A stretch of 64,000 nt of DNA from Janthinobacterium tructae (lineage in GTDB: Bacteria > Pseudomonadota > Gammaproteobacteria > Burkholderiales > Burkholderiaceae_D): positions 62,001 through 126,000 of the forward strand of contig NZ_CP041185.1 in assembly GCF_006517255.1 (NCBI RefSeq), written 5' to 3'. The notes beneath the pieces were generated by a model, which searched no databases, was not told where the DNA came from, and saw nothing but the letters and a program-made list of their open reading frames with translations. Numbering within the stretch: position 1 is the first letter of the stretch; every line of letters begins with the position of its first letter. Made by a program: the position numbers and the translations under genes. This document shows, one piece after another, positions 1 to 8,384 of this stretch.

Positions 1-3000
1 GCGGAAAGCCAGCGGCAGCCACGGCGTGCCGCGCAGGTAGCGCATGAAGTTGGGCACGGCGATGCCTTCGTACAGATTGGTCACGCCTTCGGAAATCCAC
101 ACGAACGGCGTCCACATGGGCGCCGCGTGCTTGCGGTAGCGTCCCAGCAGCAGCCACTTGAACAGCACCACCACTAAAAAGTTACCGATGCCGTAGGCGA
201 TGCCGGCAATGGCCAGGTCGCCCACCACTTCGCCCCAGCGCCCGGCGCCGGCGATCGGCATCACGTCCAGCACCAGGGTGTAGCCGACGGCGATCACCAC
301 CGCGTGCGGCGCGACGATGCGGAACGCTTCGATCAGGCTGCGGCCCAGGCGGCGCAGGATGGACGGCTTGAAGGTCAGGTGCTCGGCAAAACCGCTGACC
401 TGTTCGCGCGCAGGCAGGTGCATCGGGGGAGAACCGAGCCAGGTATCGCCGCTGTGCATCTGCTCATTGCGCGGCGCATGCGTATGCACGCCGATCAGCA
501 CGTGCTCGGGCAGGGTGGTGCCGTCCGGGATATAGCTACCGTTGCCGACAAAGCTGCGGTGCGAGATGACGGTGGGGCGCATGGTCATCCAGCCGCCGTC
601 GATCTGCTCGTCGCCCAGCATGACGGCATCGGCGATGAAGGTGTCGTCGCCCAGGGTCAGCATGTCGGGCACTACGCCCAGCGCCGTGGAAATCTCGGCG
701 CCCTTGCCCACCTTGGCGCCCAGCAGACGGTACCAGTACGGTGCGTACACGGTGGCGTAAATGCCGTGCAACACGTTCAGGCTCGATTCCTGGATATGGC
801 TGACCAGCCACTTGGCGCAATAAATATTGCTGTGCACGGGCGAGCTGCCCGGCTTCAAGCGGGGCAGTGCGCCCCAGCGGATGGCGGCCGACAGCAGGGC
901 CGTCAGCACGATCAGCACGGCGCTGGCGGGGAAGGCCAGCAGGAAGTAGCGGGCCAGCTGGGTCGTCACGTCGCGGCCCTGCAGCCACGGCATCATTTCG
1001 CGTTCGTCGAACCAGTCGATCAGCACGAAGCTGGGGAAGACGGGCATGAAGAACAGCACGGCGATGAGAACCATGCCGAAGCAGAAGAACAGGGTTTCGC
1101 CCGTCAGGCGCAGGCGCGAGACGGCGGGGCGCGGCGGCTGGCTGGCCCGGTCGTAGGGGCCGATGTCGCGCGCGGGCGAACCGGTCCAGACCCTGCCCGC
1201 CGGCACGCTCACGCCATCGGCCAGCGCGGATTGTCCCTCCAGGTGGCCGAAGGCGCCTACGCTGGTATTGCCTTCCAAAATCGCGTAAGAGCTGATGCAG
1301 GCATCGTCGCCGATGCTGATCTGGCCCAGCAGCAAACGGCCCCGTTCCACGCGGGCGTTTTCAAAATTGACGGCATTGCCGACGCTGACGTTGTCGCCGA
1401 TGGACAGCAGGTCGGGCGCGCGCAGGGTCATCGAGCCGATGACCACTTCCTTGCCCACTTTCGCGCCCAGCGCACGAAGCCACCAGCTGTTCAGCGACGA
1501 GCCGCTGAGCAGATACGCGGGCGCCGATTCGACCAGGCGGTCGGCCAGCCACCAGCGGTAGTAGGTGACGCCCCACAGCGGATAGCTGCCCGGTTTCAAA
1601 CGCCCGGCAATCAGCCACTTGCCGGCAATCGCGATGGCAAATTCGGCCAGGGTGGCGAGCAAGAACACGACTATCGAGGCGGCGATGGCGCGCGGCACGG
1701 TATCTCCCGTGTCGCCCGTGAAGAAGTGGTAGGTGAAAAACGGCGCCATCCACTGCGCCATGCGCAGGGTGACGAGGCCCGGCACGGCCGCCGCCTGCGC
1801 CGCGCCGCACAGCCAGCGCTTCATGGCCGATGGCGGCGTCCACTCCGCTTCCGGCGTGGCCAGCGCGGGCGCTTCATTCAGCACGGCGGCGATCTTGCCG
1901 ATCTGGCGATTGTGATAAATGTCGCGCACCGTCATGTGGGCGTAAGCTGGATTGGCGCGCAGGCTTGACGCCAGGCGCGCGGCCAGGAAGGAGTGGCCAC
2001 CGAGGTCGCTGAAGAAGTCAAACTGGCGCCGTATCGGCTGGCCCGGGAACAGTGTCGCCAGCGCCGTGAACAGGGCCGCTTCGGCCGGCGTTTCCGGCAC
2101 GTCCGATTCGCCCGCCTCGCCGGCCGGCGGCGTCGAGAGCGGCATGGCCTTCAGCGCTTTTCTGTCGATCTTGCCGGAGGTGAGGCGCGGCATCAGCGGC
2201 AGCAATTCGAAGCGGCCCGGCACCATGTAGGGCGGCAGATGCAGGTTCAGGGCCGCGCGCAGGGTCTTCGCCACCAGGGCATCGTCGGGTGCATCGTCGC
2301 TGCCGACGATGTAGGCCACCAGCTGGTCGATGCCATCATCCTTGCGCAGCAAGACGGCCACCGTGCCCACGCCGGCCTGCTGCGCCAGCACGGCCTCGAT
2401 CTCGCCCAGCTCCACGCGAAAGCCGCGTATCTTCACCTGATCGTCGGCGCGCCCCAGGCACAGCACCTGGCCATCAAGATCGATGCGCGCCAGGTCGCCC
2501 GTGCGGTACAGGCGCGCGTCATCCTCGCTGGTCGCCCACGGATTGGGCAGGAATTTTTCCAGCGTCAGGTCGGGCCGGCCCAGATAACCTTCGGCCAGGC
2601 CGGGGCCGATGATGCACAGCTCCCCCGTCTCGCCGCGCGGCAGCAGAACCAGCGGACGGTTTTCTCCCGGCTCGGCTACCTGCAGCACCAGCAAGCCATA
2701 GTTGGGCAGCGGCGTGCCGATGGTGACGGGTTCACCGGGCCGCAGGCGCGCCAGGCTGCACGAGACGGTCGCTTCCGTGGGGCCATAGGTGTTGAACATG
2801 GCGCGGCCCGGGCGCGACCAGCGCTCGACCAGGGACTCGGGGCACATCTCGCCGCCCAGGTTGATCAGGCGCAGGCTCGGTACTTCCTCGGCGAACAGGG
2901 CCAGCAGGGTCGGCACGGCATGCAGCACGGTGACGTGGTTGGCTGCCAGTGCGCGCGGCAAGGCTTCCGGGTCGCCCGAGATTTCCTTCGGCCCCAGCCA

Positions 3001-3735
3001 CAGGGTGGCGCCCACCAGGTAGGCGATCCAGATTTCCTCGAACGACATGTCGAAGGCGACGGAAAAGCCCTGGTAGACGGTGTCGGCTTGCGCCACTTCC
3101 AGCACGGCGTTTTCGCTGCGCAGGAAGTGGCAGATGCTGCGCTGATTGATCAATATGCCCTTGGGTTTGCCCGTGGAACCCGACGTGTAGATCACATATG
3201 CGGGGTGTTCGGGCAGGACGGTTGCGCGCGCGGGCAGCAGTTCGCCCGGTGCGGCGGGGGCCAGCAGGCTTTCCGCCGTCCAAACGGGGCGCACGATGCC
3301 AGCATCAAACAGGCGCGGCGCGAACTGCGCGCAGCTGACGACGCCAAAGCCGTTGGCATCATCCAGGCATACCTGCAGGCGTTCCACTGGCGTGTCTTCA
3401 TCGACGGGCAGCCAGGCGGCGCCCGCCTTGGCGATGGCAGCCTGCATCAGCAGCAGAGGGGCGCCGCGCGGCAGCCACAGACCCACGATGTCGCCGGGCT
3501 TGACGCCGGCCGCCACCAGGCGCGACGCGGCCAGGCCAGCCTGCGCATCGAGTTCCGCATACGTGATGCGGCGCTCGCCGTCGATCAGGGCGATTTGTCC
3601 GGGACAGCGGCGGGCCGTTGCCTCCAGCAGGTCGGCCAGCACTTCCTCGCGCAGCAGATCCGGTCGCGGCGGGCCGTACAGGATGTCGGCGTGGGTGGAA
3701 GGGGTGCCTGGGCTGACTGCGGTGAAATCGTTCAT
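1..3735 (-). CDS. Pls/PosA-type single-module NRPS (adenylation + carrier + membrane/hexapeptide region), 3' end cut by window
   Basis: The protein begins MNDFTAVSPG at 3735 and stays open to base 1 (1,245 codons), so its C-terminus is missing. Residues about 40-560 form an amino-acid adenylation domain: A3 motif YTSGSTGKPKG near 3190, A4-like FDMSFEE near 3045, GPTEA near 2780, and YRTGDLA near 2500. A carrier domain follows, with DLGGHS near 2000 giving the phosphopantetheine serine. The rest alternates hydrophobic membrane segments with left-handed-beta-helix-like hexapeptide repeats (for example IGDNVSVGNAV near 1390 and LTLGDDTFIADAVM near 650). This A-T-membrane layout is that of the Pls/PosA family, whose best-known member is poly-epsilon-lysine synthetase. 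The substrate and product here are unknown. It probably sits in the inner membrane and needs a phosphopantetheinyl transferase encoded elsewhere. No NRPS partner gene lies next to it on the right. Confidence 0.88.
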   Translation of the reverse strand, partial: MNDFTAVSPGTPSTHADILYGPPRPDLLREEVLADLLEATARRCPGQIALIDGERRITYAELDAQAGLAASRLVAAGVKPGDIVGLWLPRGAPLLLMQAAIAKAGAAWLPVDEDTPVERLQVCLDDANGFGVVSCAQFAPRLFDAGIVRPVWTAESLLAPAAPGELLPARATVLPEHPAYVIYTSGSTGKPKGILINQRSICHFLRSENAVLEVAQADTVYQGFSVAFDMSFEEIWIAYLVGATLWLGPKEISGDPEALPRALAANHVTVLHAVPTLLALFAEEVPSLRLINLGGEMCPESLVERWSRPGRAMFNTYGPTEATVSCSLARLRPGEPVTIGTPLPNYGLLVLQVAEPGENRPLVLLPRGETGELCIIGPGLAEGYLGRPDLTLEKFLPNPWATSEDDARLYRTGDLARIDLDGQVLCLGRADDQVKIRGFRVELGEIEAVLAQQAGVGTVAVLLRKDDGIDQLVAYIVGSDDAPDDALVAKTLRAALNLHLPPYMVPGRFELLPLMPRLTSGKIDRKALKAMPLSTPPAGEAGESDVPETPAEAALFTALATLFPGQPIRRQFDFFSDLGGHSFLAARLASSLRANPAYAHMTVRDIYHNRQIGKIAAVLNEAPALATPEAEWTPPSAMKRWLCGAAQAAAVPGLVTLRMAQWMAPFFTYHFFTGDTGDTVPRAIAASIVVFLLATLAEFAIAIAGKWLIAGRLKPGSYPLWGVTYYRWWLADRLVESAPAYLLSGSSLNSWWLRALGAKVGKEVVIGSMTLRAPDLLSIGDNVSVGNAVNFENARVERGRLLLGQISIGDDACISSYAILEGNTSVGAFGHLEGQSALADGVSVPAGRVWTGSPARDIGPYDRASQPPRPAVSRLRLTGETLFFCFGMVLIAVLFFMPVFPSFVLIDWFDEREMMPWLQGRDVTTQLARYFLLAFPASAVLIVLTALLSAAIRWGALPRLKPGSSPVHSNIYCAKWLVSHIQESSLNVLHGIYATVYAPYWYRLLGAKVGKGAEISTALGVVPDMLTLGDDTFIADAVMLGDEQIDGGWMTMRPTVISHRSFVGNGSYIPDGTTLPEHVLIGVHTHAPRNEQMHSGDTWLGSPPMHLPAREQVSGFAEHLTFKPSILRRLGRSLIEAFRIVAPHAVVIAVGYTLVLDVMPIAGAGRWGEVVGDLAIAGIAYGIGNFLVVVLFKWLLLGRYRKHAAPMWTPFVWISEGVTNLYEGIAVPNFMRYLRGTPWLPLAFR

Positions 3736-3883
3736 GGATAACGCTTATCTGTAATGCGGTGTAAGGAATCTGACGGGCTGCGCATGGCGCGCGGCACAGT
3801 TGATACCTTACAGCACGCCAGACATTTCAGCGTTGTAGAACGGGTAATTTTTCGGGGCTTTCGGCAATTATGTGACTGCAGGA

Positions 3884-4588
3884 TCAACTGCCATGGTTAC
3901 GGAAGGTAAAACGGGGAAACATGGCGCCGATTTGCGCCACCGTGCTCGCCGCCGGATAGCCGTGCAGGGGGCGGCCTGCCAGTGCCATATCCAGGCAGCC
4001 TTCGGCGCGGAACTGCTGCAGCACGTAGTTGTCGACGCCTTTCGCGGCCAGGGTGGTGGCCAGGGCCAGCAGCTGTTCGTCCGGCAGCAAGTCCGGGTGG
4101 GTGGTGGTGCGGCATTCGTAGGCCACGCCGCTGGCGAGGATGGCGTCCAGGCAGGCGCGCGCGGGGTCGCCGCTGCCGGCCACGCGGGTCACATGACGAT
4201 AGTCGGCAAACGGCGCCTTGATGTCGAAGCCCACCCAATCGACCAGGGGCAGCACTTCCTGCAGGCGCTGCGGATAGATGCAGGCCGTGTGCAGGCCGAC
4301 GCCGAAACCCAGTTCCCTGACGTCGAGCATGGCACGCGCCAGCGCCGGGTCCATGCACGCCTCGCCGCCGCTGAAGACGACGGCGTCGACCAGGCCCACG
4401 CGGCGGCGCAGCCAGGTCAGTACGTCCTGCCACGGCATGGTGCCCTGCGGCGTGCGTGCCTGCAAATGCGGATTATGGCAATAGCCGCAACGCCAGGGGC
4501 AGCCCTGCACAAAGACCACGGCGGCCAGCTTGCCCGGGTAGTCGGTGGCGGAAAAGGGCGTCAGGCCGCCCACTTTCAACTCAGCCAC
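3884..4588 (-). CDS. nrdG: Anaerobic ribonucleotide reductase activating protein (radical SAM)
   Basis: Radical-SAM activase that makes the glycyl radical on class III ribonucleotide reductase. The [4Fe-4S]/SAM motif is visible as CPWRCGYC (CxxxCxxC) about 30 residues from the start, preceded by the family's TDYPGKLAAVVF segment. The GTG start at 4588 overlaps the stop of the glycyl-radical ORF by eight bases (GTGGCTGA). A TTG at 4606 would add six residues (MASPPA) and is a possible alternative. It is the last gene of the nrd cluster and is translationally coupled to the small nrdD ORF, which fits joint anaerobic expression. Length about 234 residues is normal for this longer, non-E. coli subtype of NrdG. 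Confidence 0.9.
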   Translation of the reverse strand: MAELKVGGLTPFSATDYPGKLAAVVFVQGCPWRCGYCHNPHLQARTPQGTMPWQDVLTWLRRRVGLVDAVVFSGGEACMDPALARAMLDVRELGFGVGLHTACIYPQRLQEVLPLVDWVGFDIKAPFADYRHVTRVAGSGDPARACLDAILASGVAYECRTTTHPDLLPDEQLLALATTLAAKGVDNYVLQQFRAEGCLDMALAGRPLHGYPAASTVAQIGAMFPRFTFRNHGS

Positions 4589-4778
4589 GGCAGGCGGGCT
4601 GGCCAACCCGGGCGCTCGCTTCCATGAAGTACTGGCGCTCGTGGAATTCGCCCTGCTTGCCGATGTTGAACGAGGCGACGGGGCGGTGGTAGCCCATTAC
4701 GCGCGTCCAGATTTCGCAGCGCTGGCGTTCGGTGTCGAGCAGGGTGATGGCGGGAGTGAAGTCGGGACGTGCGTTCAT
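4581..4778 (-). CDS. nrdD: Separate glycyl-radical C-terminal domain of class III ribonucleotide reductase
   Basis: 65-residue protein MNARPDFTPA... carrying RVMGYHRPV and FNIGKQGE. These align with the glycyl-radical loop that normally ends NrdD (RVCGY...NAGK in the E. coli enzyme), so the glycine of RVMGY is the likely radical site. Its ATG shares ATGA (4775-4778) with the stop of the 582-residue ORF upstream, in another frame, so the two would be translated as separate chains with coupling. The pair together has the length and content of one usual NrdD. This could be an authentic split enzyme or an old frameshift repaired by re-initiation. A sequencing error is less likely because start, stop and overlap are all well formed. 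Confidence 0.85.
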   Translation of the reverse strand: MNARPDFTPAITLLDTERQRCEIWTRVMGYHRPVASFNIGKQGEFHERQYFMEASARVGQPACRG

Positions 4779-6523
4779 GTTGTTTCCTCAAGTGATGGAA
4801 CAGGGTGGGCGTGCTTGCGGGCGATCAGTTCCGCGTCGCAGATGGGGCAGAATTCATGTTTGCCGGCCAGGTAGCCGTGGCGCGGGCAGATGGAAAACGT
4901 GGGCGTGACCGTGATGTAGGGCAGCGAAAAGCGGCTCAGCGCGCGTTTTACCAGTTCGCGGCAGGCATTCGCGTCCGACAGCGCTTCCGTCATGTACAGG
5001 TGCAGCACCGTGCCGCCCGTGTACTTGCGCTGCAGCGCGTCCTGCAATTCTAGCGCCTCGAACGGGTCGTCCGTATGGCCCACGGGCAGTTGCGACGAGT
5101 TCGTGTAATACGGGTTGTCGACGGTGCCGGCCTGCAGGATGGCCGGATAGCGCTTGCGGTCTTCGCGGGCAAAGCGGTAGGTGGTGCCCTCGGCCGGCGT
5201 CGCTTCCAGGTTGTACATATGTCCCGTCTCTTCCTGGAATGCCACCATGCGCGCGCGCACGTGGTCGAGCAGGCGTATCGCCAGCGCATGGCCCTCGGCG
5301 GACGTGATGTCCCAGGCGTCGCCGCTGAAATTGCGGATCATTTCATTAATGCCGTTCACGCCCAGCGTGGAAAAGTGATTGCGCAGCGTGCCCAGGTAGC
5401 GCTTCGTGTAGGGGAACAAGCCTTGCTGCATCAGTTCTTCGATGGTGCGGCGCTTGATTTCCAGGCTGGTCTTGCCCAGCTCCAGCAGGCGGTCCAGGTC
5501 GGCCATCAGTGCCGCTTCGTCGCCGCGCCACAGGTGGCCCAGGCGCGCGCAGTTGATGGTCACCACGCCCAGGGAGCCAGTCTGCTCGGCGGAACCGAAC
5601 AGGCCATTGCCCCGTTTCAGCAGTTCGCGCAAGTCCAGCTGCAAGCGGCAGCACATGGAGCGGATCATGTTCGGCTTGAGTTCCGAATTGATGAAATTCT
5701 GGAAGTAGGGCAGGCCGTAGCGGGCCGTCATCTCGAACAGGCGTTCCGCATTTTCGCTATGCCAGTCGAAATCCTCGGTGATGTTGTAGGTGGGGATGGG
5801 AAAGGTGAAGACGCGGCCCTTGGCGTCGCCCGCCATCATGATCTCGATGTAGGCGCGGTTGATCATGTCCATCTCCGCCTGCAGCTCGCCATAGCTGAAG
5901 TCCATCTCCTGGCCGGCGATGACGGGAATCTGCTCGCGCAGGTCGTCCGGGCAGACCCAGTCGAAGGTGAGGTTGGTAAACGGCGTCTGCGTGCCCCAGC
6001 GCGATGGCACGTTGAGGTTGAAGATCAGCTCCTGCATGTACTGGCGCACGTCTTCGTAGCGCAGGCTGTCCTTGCGGATGTAGGGCGCCATGTAGGTGTC
6101 GAAGGAGCTGAACGCCTGCGCGCCGGCCCATTCGTTTTGCAGGGTGCCGAGGAAATTGACGATCTGGCCGATGGCGCTCGACATGTGTTTCGGCGGGCCC
6201 GATTCGATCTTGCCCGGCACGCCATTCAAGCCTTCATGCAGCAGGGTGCGCAGCGACCAGCCGGCGCAATAGCCGGCCAGCATGTCGAGGTCGTGGATGT
6301 GCAGCGCCGCTTCGCGGTGCGCCGCGCCCACTTCCGGCGGATACACCTGGTCCAGCCAGTAGTTGGCGATGACCTTGCCCGACACATTGAGGATCAGGCC
6401 ACCCAGTGAGTAACCCTGGTTGGCGTTGGCGTTGACGCGCCAGTCGCGCCGCTCCAGGTATTCATTGATGGACGCGGCGACATCGACCTGGCCGCGTGTG
6501 GGGGAAACTGCATTCGTCGTCAT
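4775..6523 (-). CDS. nrdD: Anaerobic ribonucleoside-triphosphate reductase, catalytic body without glycyl loop
   Basis: Class III ribonucleotide reductase converting NTPs to dNTPs without oxygen. The family signatures SMCCRLQLDLREL and GSLGVVTIN lie mid-protein, and the C-terminus carries the zinc site (CPRH...CPIC). The chain then stops at 4775, just before where the glycyl-radical loop should follow; that loop is in the overlapping ORF 4581-4778. I chose the ATG at 6523 (MTTNAVSPTR) because GGAGG lies five bases upstream; the in-frame ATG at 6541 has no such site. The upstream region holds two NrdR-box-like palindromes and an FNR/Anr-like box. Length is 582 residues. Confidence 0.9.
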   Translation of the reverse strand: MTTNAVSPTRGQVDVAASINEYLERRDWRVNANANQGYSLGGLILNVSGKVIANYWLDQVYPPEVGAAHREAALHIHDLDMLAGYCAGWSLRTLLHEGLNGVPGKIESGPPKHMSSAIGQIVNFLGTLQNEWAGAQAFSSFDTYMAPYIRKDSLRYEDVRQYMQELIFNLNVPSRWGTQTPFTNLTFDWVCPDDLREQIPVIAGQEMDFSYGELQAEMDMINRAYIEIMMAGDAKGRVFTFPIPTYNITEDFDWHSENAERLFEMTARYGLPYFQNFINSELKPNMIRSMCCRLQLDLRELLKRGNGLFGSAEQTGSLGVVTINCARLGHLWRGDEAALMADLDRLLELGKTSLEIKRRTIEELMQQGLFPYTKRYLGTLRNHFSTLGVNGINEMIRNFSGDAWDITSAEGHALAIRLLDHVRARMVAFQEETGHMYNLEATPAEGTTYRFAREDRKRYPAILQAGTVDNPYYTNSSQLPVGHTDDPFEALELQDALQRKYTGGTVLHLYMTEALSDANACRELVKRALSRFSLPYITVTPTFSICPRHGYLAGKHEFCPICDAELIARKHAHPVPSLEETT

Positions 6524-6537
6524 GAAACCTCCAATAA

Positions 6538-6584
6538 ACACAACATGCGGTGTTTTTATGAAGGTTATCCACTAAATGTAGTGC
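6538..6584 (-). promoter_or_regulatory. Tandem NrdR-box-like palindromes upstream of nrdD
   Basis: Two 16-bp elements, ACACAACATGCGGTGT (6538-6553) and CCACTAAATGTAGTGC (6569-6584), start 31 bp apart, which is three helical turns. Each matches about 12 of 16 positions of the NrdR box consensus acaCwAtATaTwGtgt. Known NrdR sites come in pairs at this kind of spacing in front of nrd genes. The first box lies 15 bp before the nrdD ATG, a position suited to repression. Confidence 0.65.
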
Positions 6585-6618
6585 CGTCAAAGGTGGCGTG
6601 CAAGCGATTCGCGGATAC

Positions 6619-6632
6619 TTGATCCAGGTGAA
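6619..6632 (-). promoter_or_regulatory. FNR/Anr-like box upstream of nrdD
   Basis: On the minus strand the site reads TTCACCTGGATCAA, nine of ten matches to TTGAY-N4-RTCAA. It differs by only two bases from the site in front of ubiU (TTCACCTGCGTCAA). It sits about 96 bp before the nrdD ATG and could activate nrdDG when oxygen is absent. No -10 box at the ideal distance is obvious. Confidence 0.45.
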
Positions 6633-6641
6633 AAAACCACC

Positions 6642-7058
6642 TCAGCCGGTTTTGTTCCAGCGCGTTTCGCGCAGGATCAGCCAGCTCGCGCAAAAGAACG
6701 CGGCGCCGCAGGCGGCGATGCTGGCGACGGAGGCGGGCAGTACGTGGGCCCAGATTTCCAGCGGCGTATAGGTGCTCCAGCTGGCCACGCGCGCGTCGAA
6801 CGTGACGTAGTTCGCCAGCAGCCAGTAGATGGCCAGCAGGCCCGTGCAGATGGCGGCCTGACGCAGCAGCGGCAGTTGGCGGCGCGCGAACACGGCCAGC
6901 AGGAACAGCAGCAGCACGCCCGGATAGGCGCCCAGCACTTCCGGCGACAGCACGGAGATGGTCCCCGCGTCATAGCCATCGGCCGGACCGGCCCACTGCA
7001 CTTGCAGCGCGGTGAGGAACAGGGTCAGAAGGAAAATCAGCAGCGGTTTGCGGGTCAT
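6642..7058 (-). CDS. Small integral membrane protein of unknown function
   Basis: 138 residues starting MTRKPLLIFLLTLFL at 7058. Four hydrophobic stretches are visible at about residues 5-22, 47-58, 68-87 and 108-127, so it is probably a four-helix inner-membrane protein. I recognise no family motif. It is divergent from ubiU across a 162-bp promoter region and lies upstream of nrdD on the same strand with an about 118-bp gap holding the nrd control sites, so it is probably not part of the nrd operon. Confidence 0.7.
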   Translation of the reverse strand: MTRKPLLIFLLTLFLTALQVQWAGPADGYDAGTISVLSPEVLGAYPGVLLLFLLAVFARRQLPLLRQAAICTGLLAIYWLLANYVTFDARVASWSTYTPLEIWAHVLPASVASIAACGAAFFCASWLILRETRWNKTG

Positions 7059-7143
7059 GGTGGGCAATCGACGAGGGAGGAAAGTGGGGCATTTTACAGC
7101 CAGGTCAAGCAAGTTGAAGGCGCGCCAGCCATGCATGCATTCC

Positions 7144-7186
7144 TTCACCTGCGTCAAGGACTGGGCAGCATGGGCGGGGCTATAGT
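7144..7186 (+). promoter_or_regulatory. FNR/Anr-like box and -10 element of the ubiUVT promoter
   Basis: TTCACCTGCGTCAA (7144-7157) matches TTGAY-N4-RTCAA at nine of ten positions. TATAGT (7181-7186) is a good -10 box, which puts the transcription start near 7192 and the centre of the site (7150.5) close to -41.5. That is the class II activation position of CRP/FNR proteins. The ubiU ATG follows at 7221. Confidence 0.6.
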
Positions 7187-7220
7187 CTGCACCCTGAGCC
7201 GATACAGGACTGTGAACATC

Positions 7221-8258
7221 ATGATGCTTGAAGCAACCACCGCCACCCGCGTGGCCGGACCGCTGGAACTGGTCTGCCCCGCCGGCAGCCTGCCTGCCCT
7301 GAAAGCGGCTGTCGACAATGGCGCCGACACCGTTTACCTTGGCTTTCGCGACGCCACCAATGCGCGCAATTTCGCGGGCCTCAATTTCGATGAGAAGGCC
7401 ATCGCCGAAGGCGTGCGCTACGCCCATCAATATGGACGCAAGGTGCTGCTGGCGCTGAACACCTATCCGCAGCCGCACAACTGGGCCGTGTGGCGCAGTG
7501 CCATCGACCGCGCGGCTGAGGCCGGCATCGACGCCATGATCGTCGCCGATCCGGGTCTGATGGCCTACGCGGCCCAGCACCAGCCGCAGCTGCGCCTGCA
7601 CCTGTCCGTGCAGGGCTCGGCCACCAACTACGAAGCCATCAATTTTTACCATGAACACTTCGGCATCGCCCGCGCCGTGCTGCCGCGCGTGCTGTCGATG
7701 GCGCAGGTGGAACAATTGATCAGCAAGACGGAAGTCGAGATCGAAGTGTTCGGTTTCGGCAGCCTGTGCGTGATGGTCGAAGGGCGCTGCGCGCTGTCGT
7801 CGTATGCGACGGGCGAGGCGCCGAACACCCACGGCGTGTGCTCGCCGGCCAAGGCCGTGCGCTGGCTGGAAACGCCGGACGGTCTGGAGTCGCGCCTGAA
7901 CGGCGTGCTGATCGACCGCTACGCACCCGGTGAAAACGCCAGCTACCCCACCCTGTGCAAGGGGCGTTTCGAAGTCAATGACGAAGAGTATTACGCGATC
8001 GAGGAACCGGCCAGCTTGAATACCCTGGCGCTGCTGCCGCAACTGATCGCCATGGGCGTGCGCGCCGTGAAAATCGAAGGGCGCCAGCGCAGTCCCGCCT
8101 ACGTGGCCCAGGTCACGCGCGTGTGGCGCGAAGCGATCGACGCCTGCCGCGAAGGCAATCCGCGCTACGCCGTCAAGCCGGGCTGGATGGCGGCCATGGA
8201 CAAGCTGGCCGAGGGCCAGCAGCACACTTTAGGCGCCTACCACCGCTCCTGGAAATAG
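7221..8258 (+). CDS. ubiU: Oxygen-independent ubiquinone hydroxylation protein UbiU (peptidase U32 family)
   Basis: 345-residue U32-family protein. With UbiV it performs the O2-independent hydroxylations of ubiquinone synthesis, using prephenate as oxygen donor in E. coli. The four cysteines expected for its [4Fe-4S] cluster are visible at C183, C190, C207 and C246 (in SLC, GRC, GVC and TLC). The N-terminus has the family's LVCPAGSLPALKAAVDNGAD. The start ATG at 7221 is followed in frame by another ATG; either is possible. It is first gene of ubiU-ubiV-ubiT and is preceded by an FNR-like box, in line with anaerobic use. Confidence 0.93.
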   Translation: MMLEATTATRVAGPLELVCPAGSLPALKAAVDNGADTVYLGFRDATNARNFAGLNFDEKAIAEGVRYAHQYGRKVLLALNTYPQPHNWAVWRSAIDRAAEAGIDAMIVADPGLMAYAAQHQPQLRLHLSVQGSATNYEAINFYHEHFGIARAVLPRVLSMAQVEQLISKTEVEIEVFGFGSLCVMVEGRCALSSYATGEAPNTHGVCSPAKAVRWLETPDGLESRLNGVLIDRYAPGENASYPTLCKGRFEVNDEEYYAIEEPASLNTLALLPQLIAMGVRAVKIEGRQRSPAYVAQVTRVWREAIDACREGNPRYAVKPGWMAAMDKLAEGQQHTLGAYHRSWK

Positions 8259-8359
8259 CAAAACCTACTGCGCGTCCCGGGGCGCGGCCTGCGATGCTCA
8301 CTGTGCTCTAGCACAGCTGCGCTTCTCGGCCTCGCCGCGAGCCGCTCGCTACGGTTTTG
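8259..8359. repeat. About 100-bp palindromic MITE/REP-like element inside the ubi operon
   Basis: The gap between ubiU and ubiV is filled by a long imperfect palindrome with matching ends (CAAAACC at 8259-8265, GGTTTTG at 8353-8359) and a perfect central hairpin CTGTGCTCTAGCACAG (8301-8316). There is no ORF. It starts directly after the ubiU stop codon. It looks like a non-autonomous mobile or extragenic repeat; I saw only this copy in the window. Confidence 0.6.
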
Positions 8360-8384
8360 TAACTTAAAAAATACTGGAAAAGGC

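Noticed and set aside
304..1968. Long plus-strand open frame opposite the NRPS
   Set aside because: Antisense shadow of the carrier/membrane part of the NRPS; Gln/His/Gly-rich low-complexity translation without family likeness, typical of high-G+C antisense frames.
1993..3741. 582-aa plus-strand open frame
   Set aside because: Antisense shadow of the NRPS adenylation domain, whose motifs are clear on the minus strand.
5075..6409. 444-aa plus-strand open frame
   Set aside because: Opposite to nrdD, which has full family motifs.
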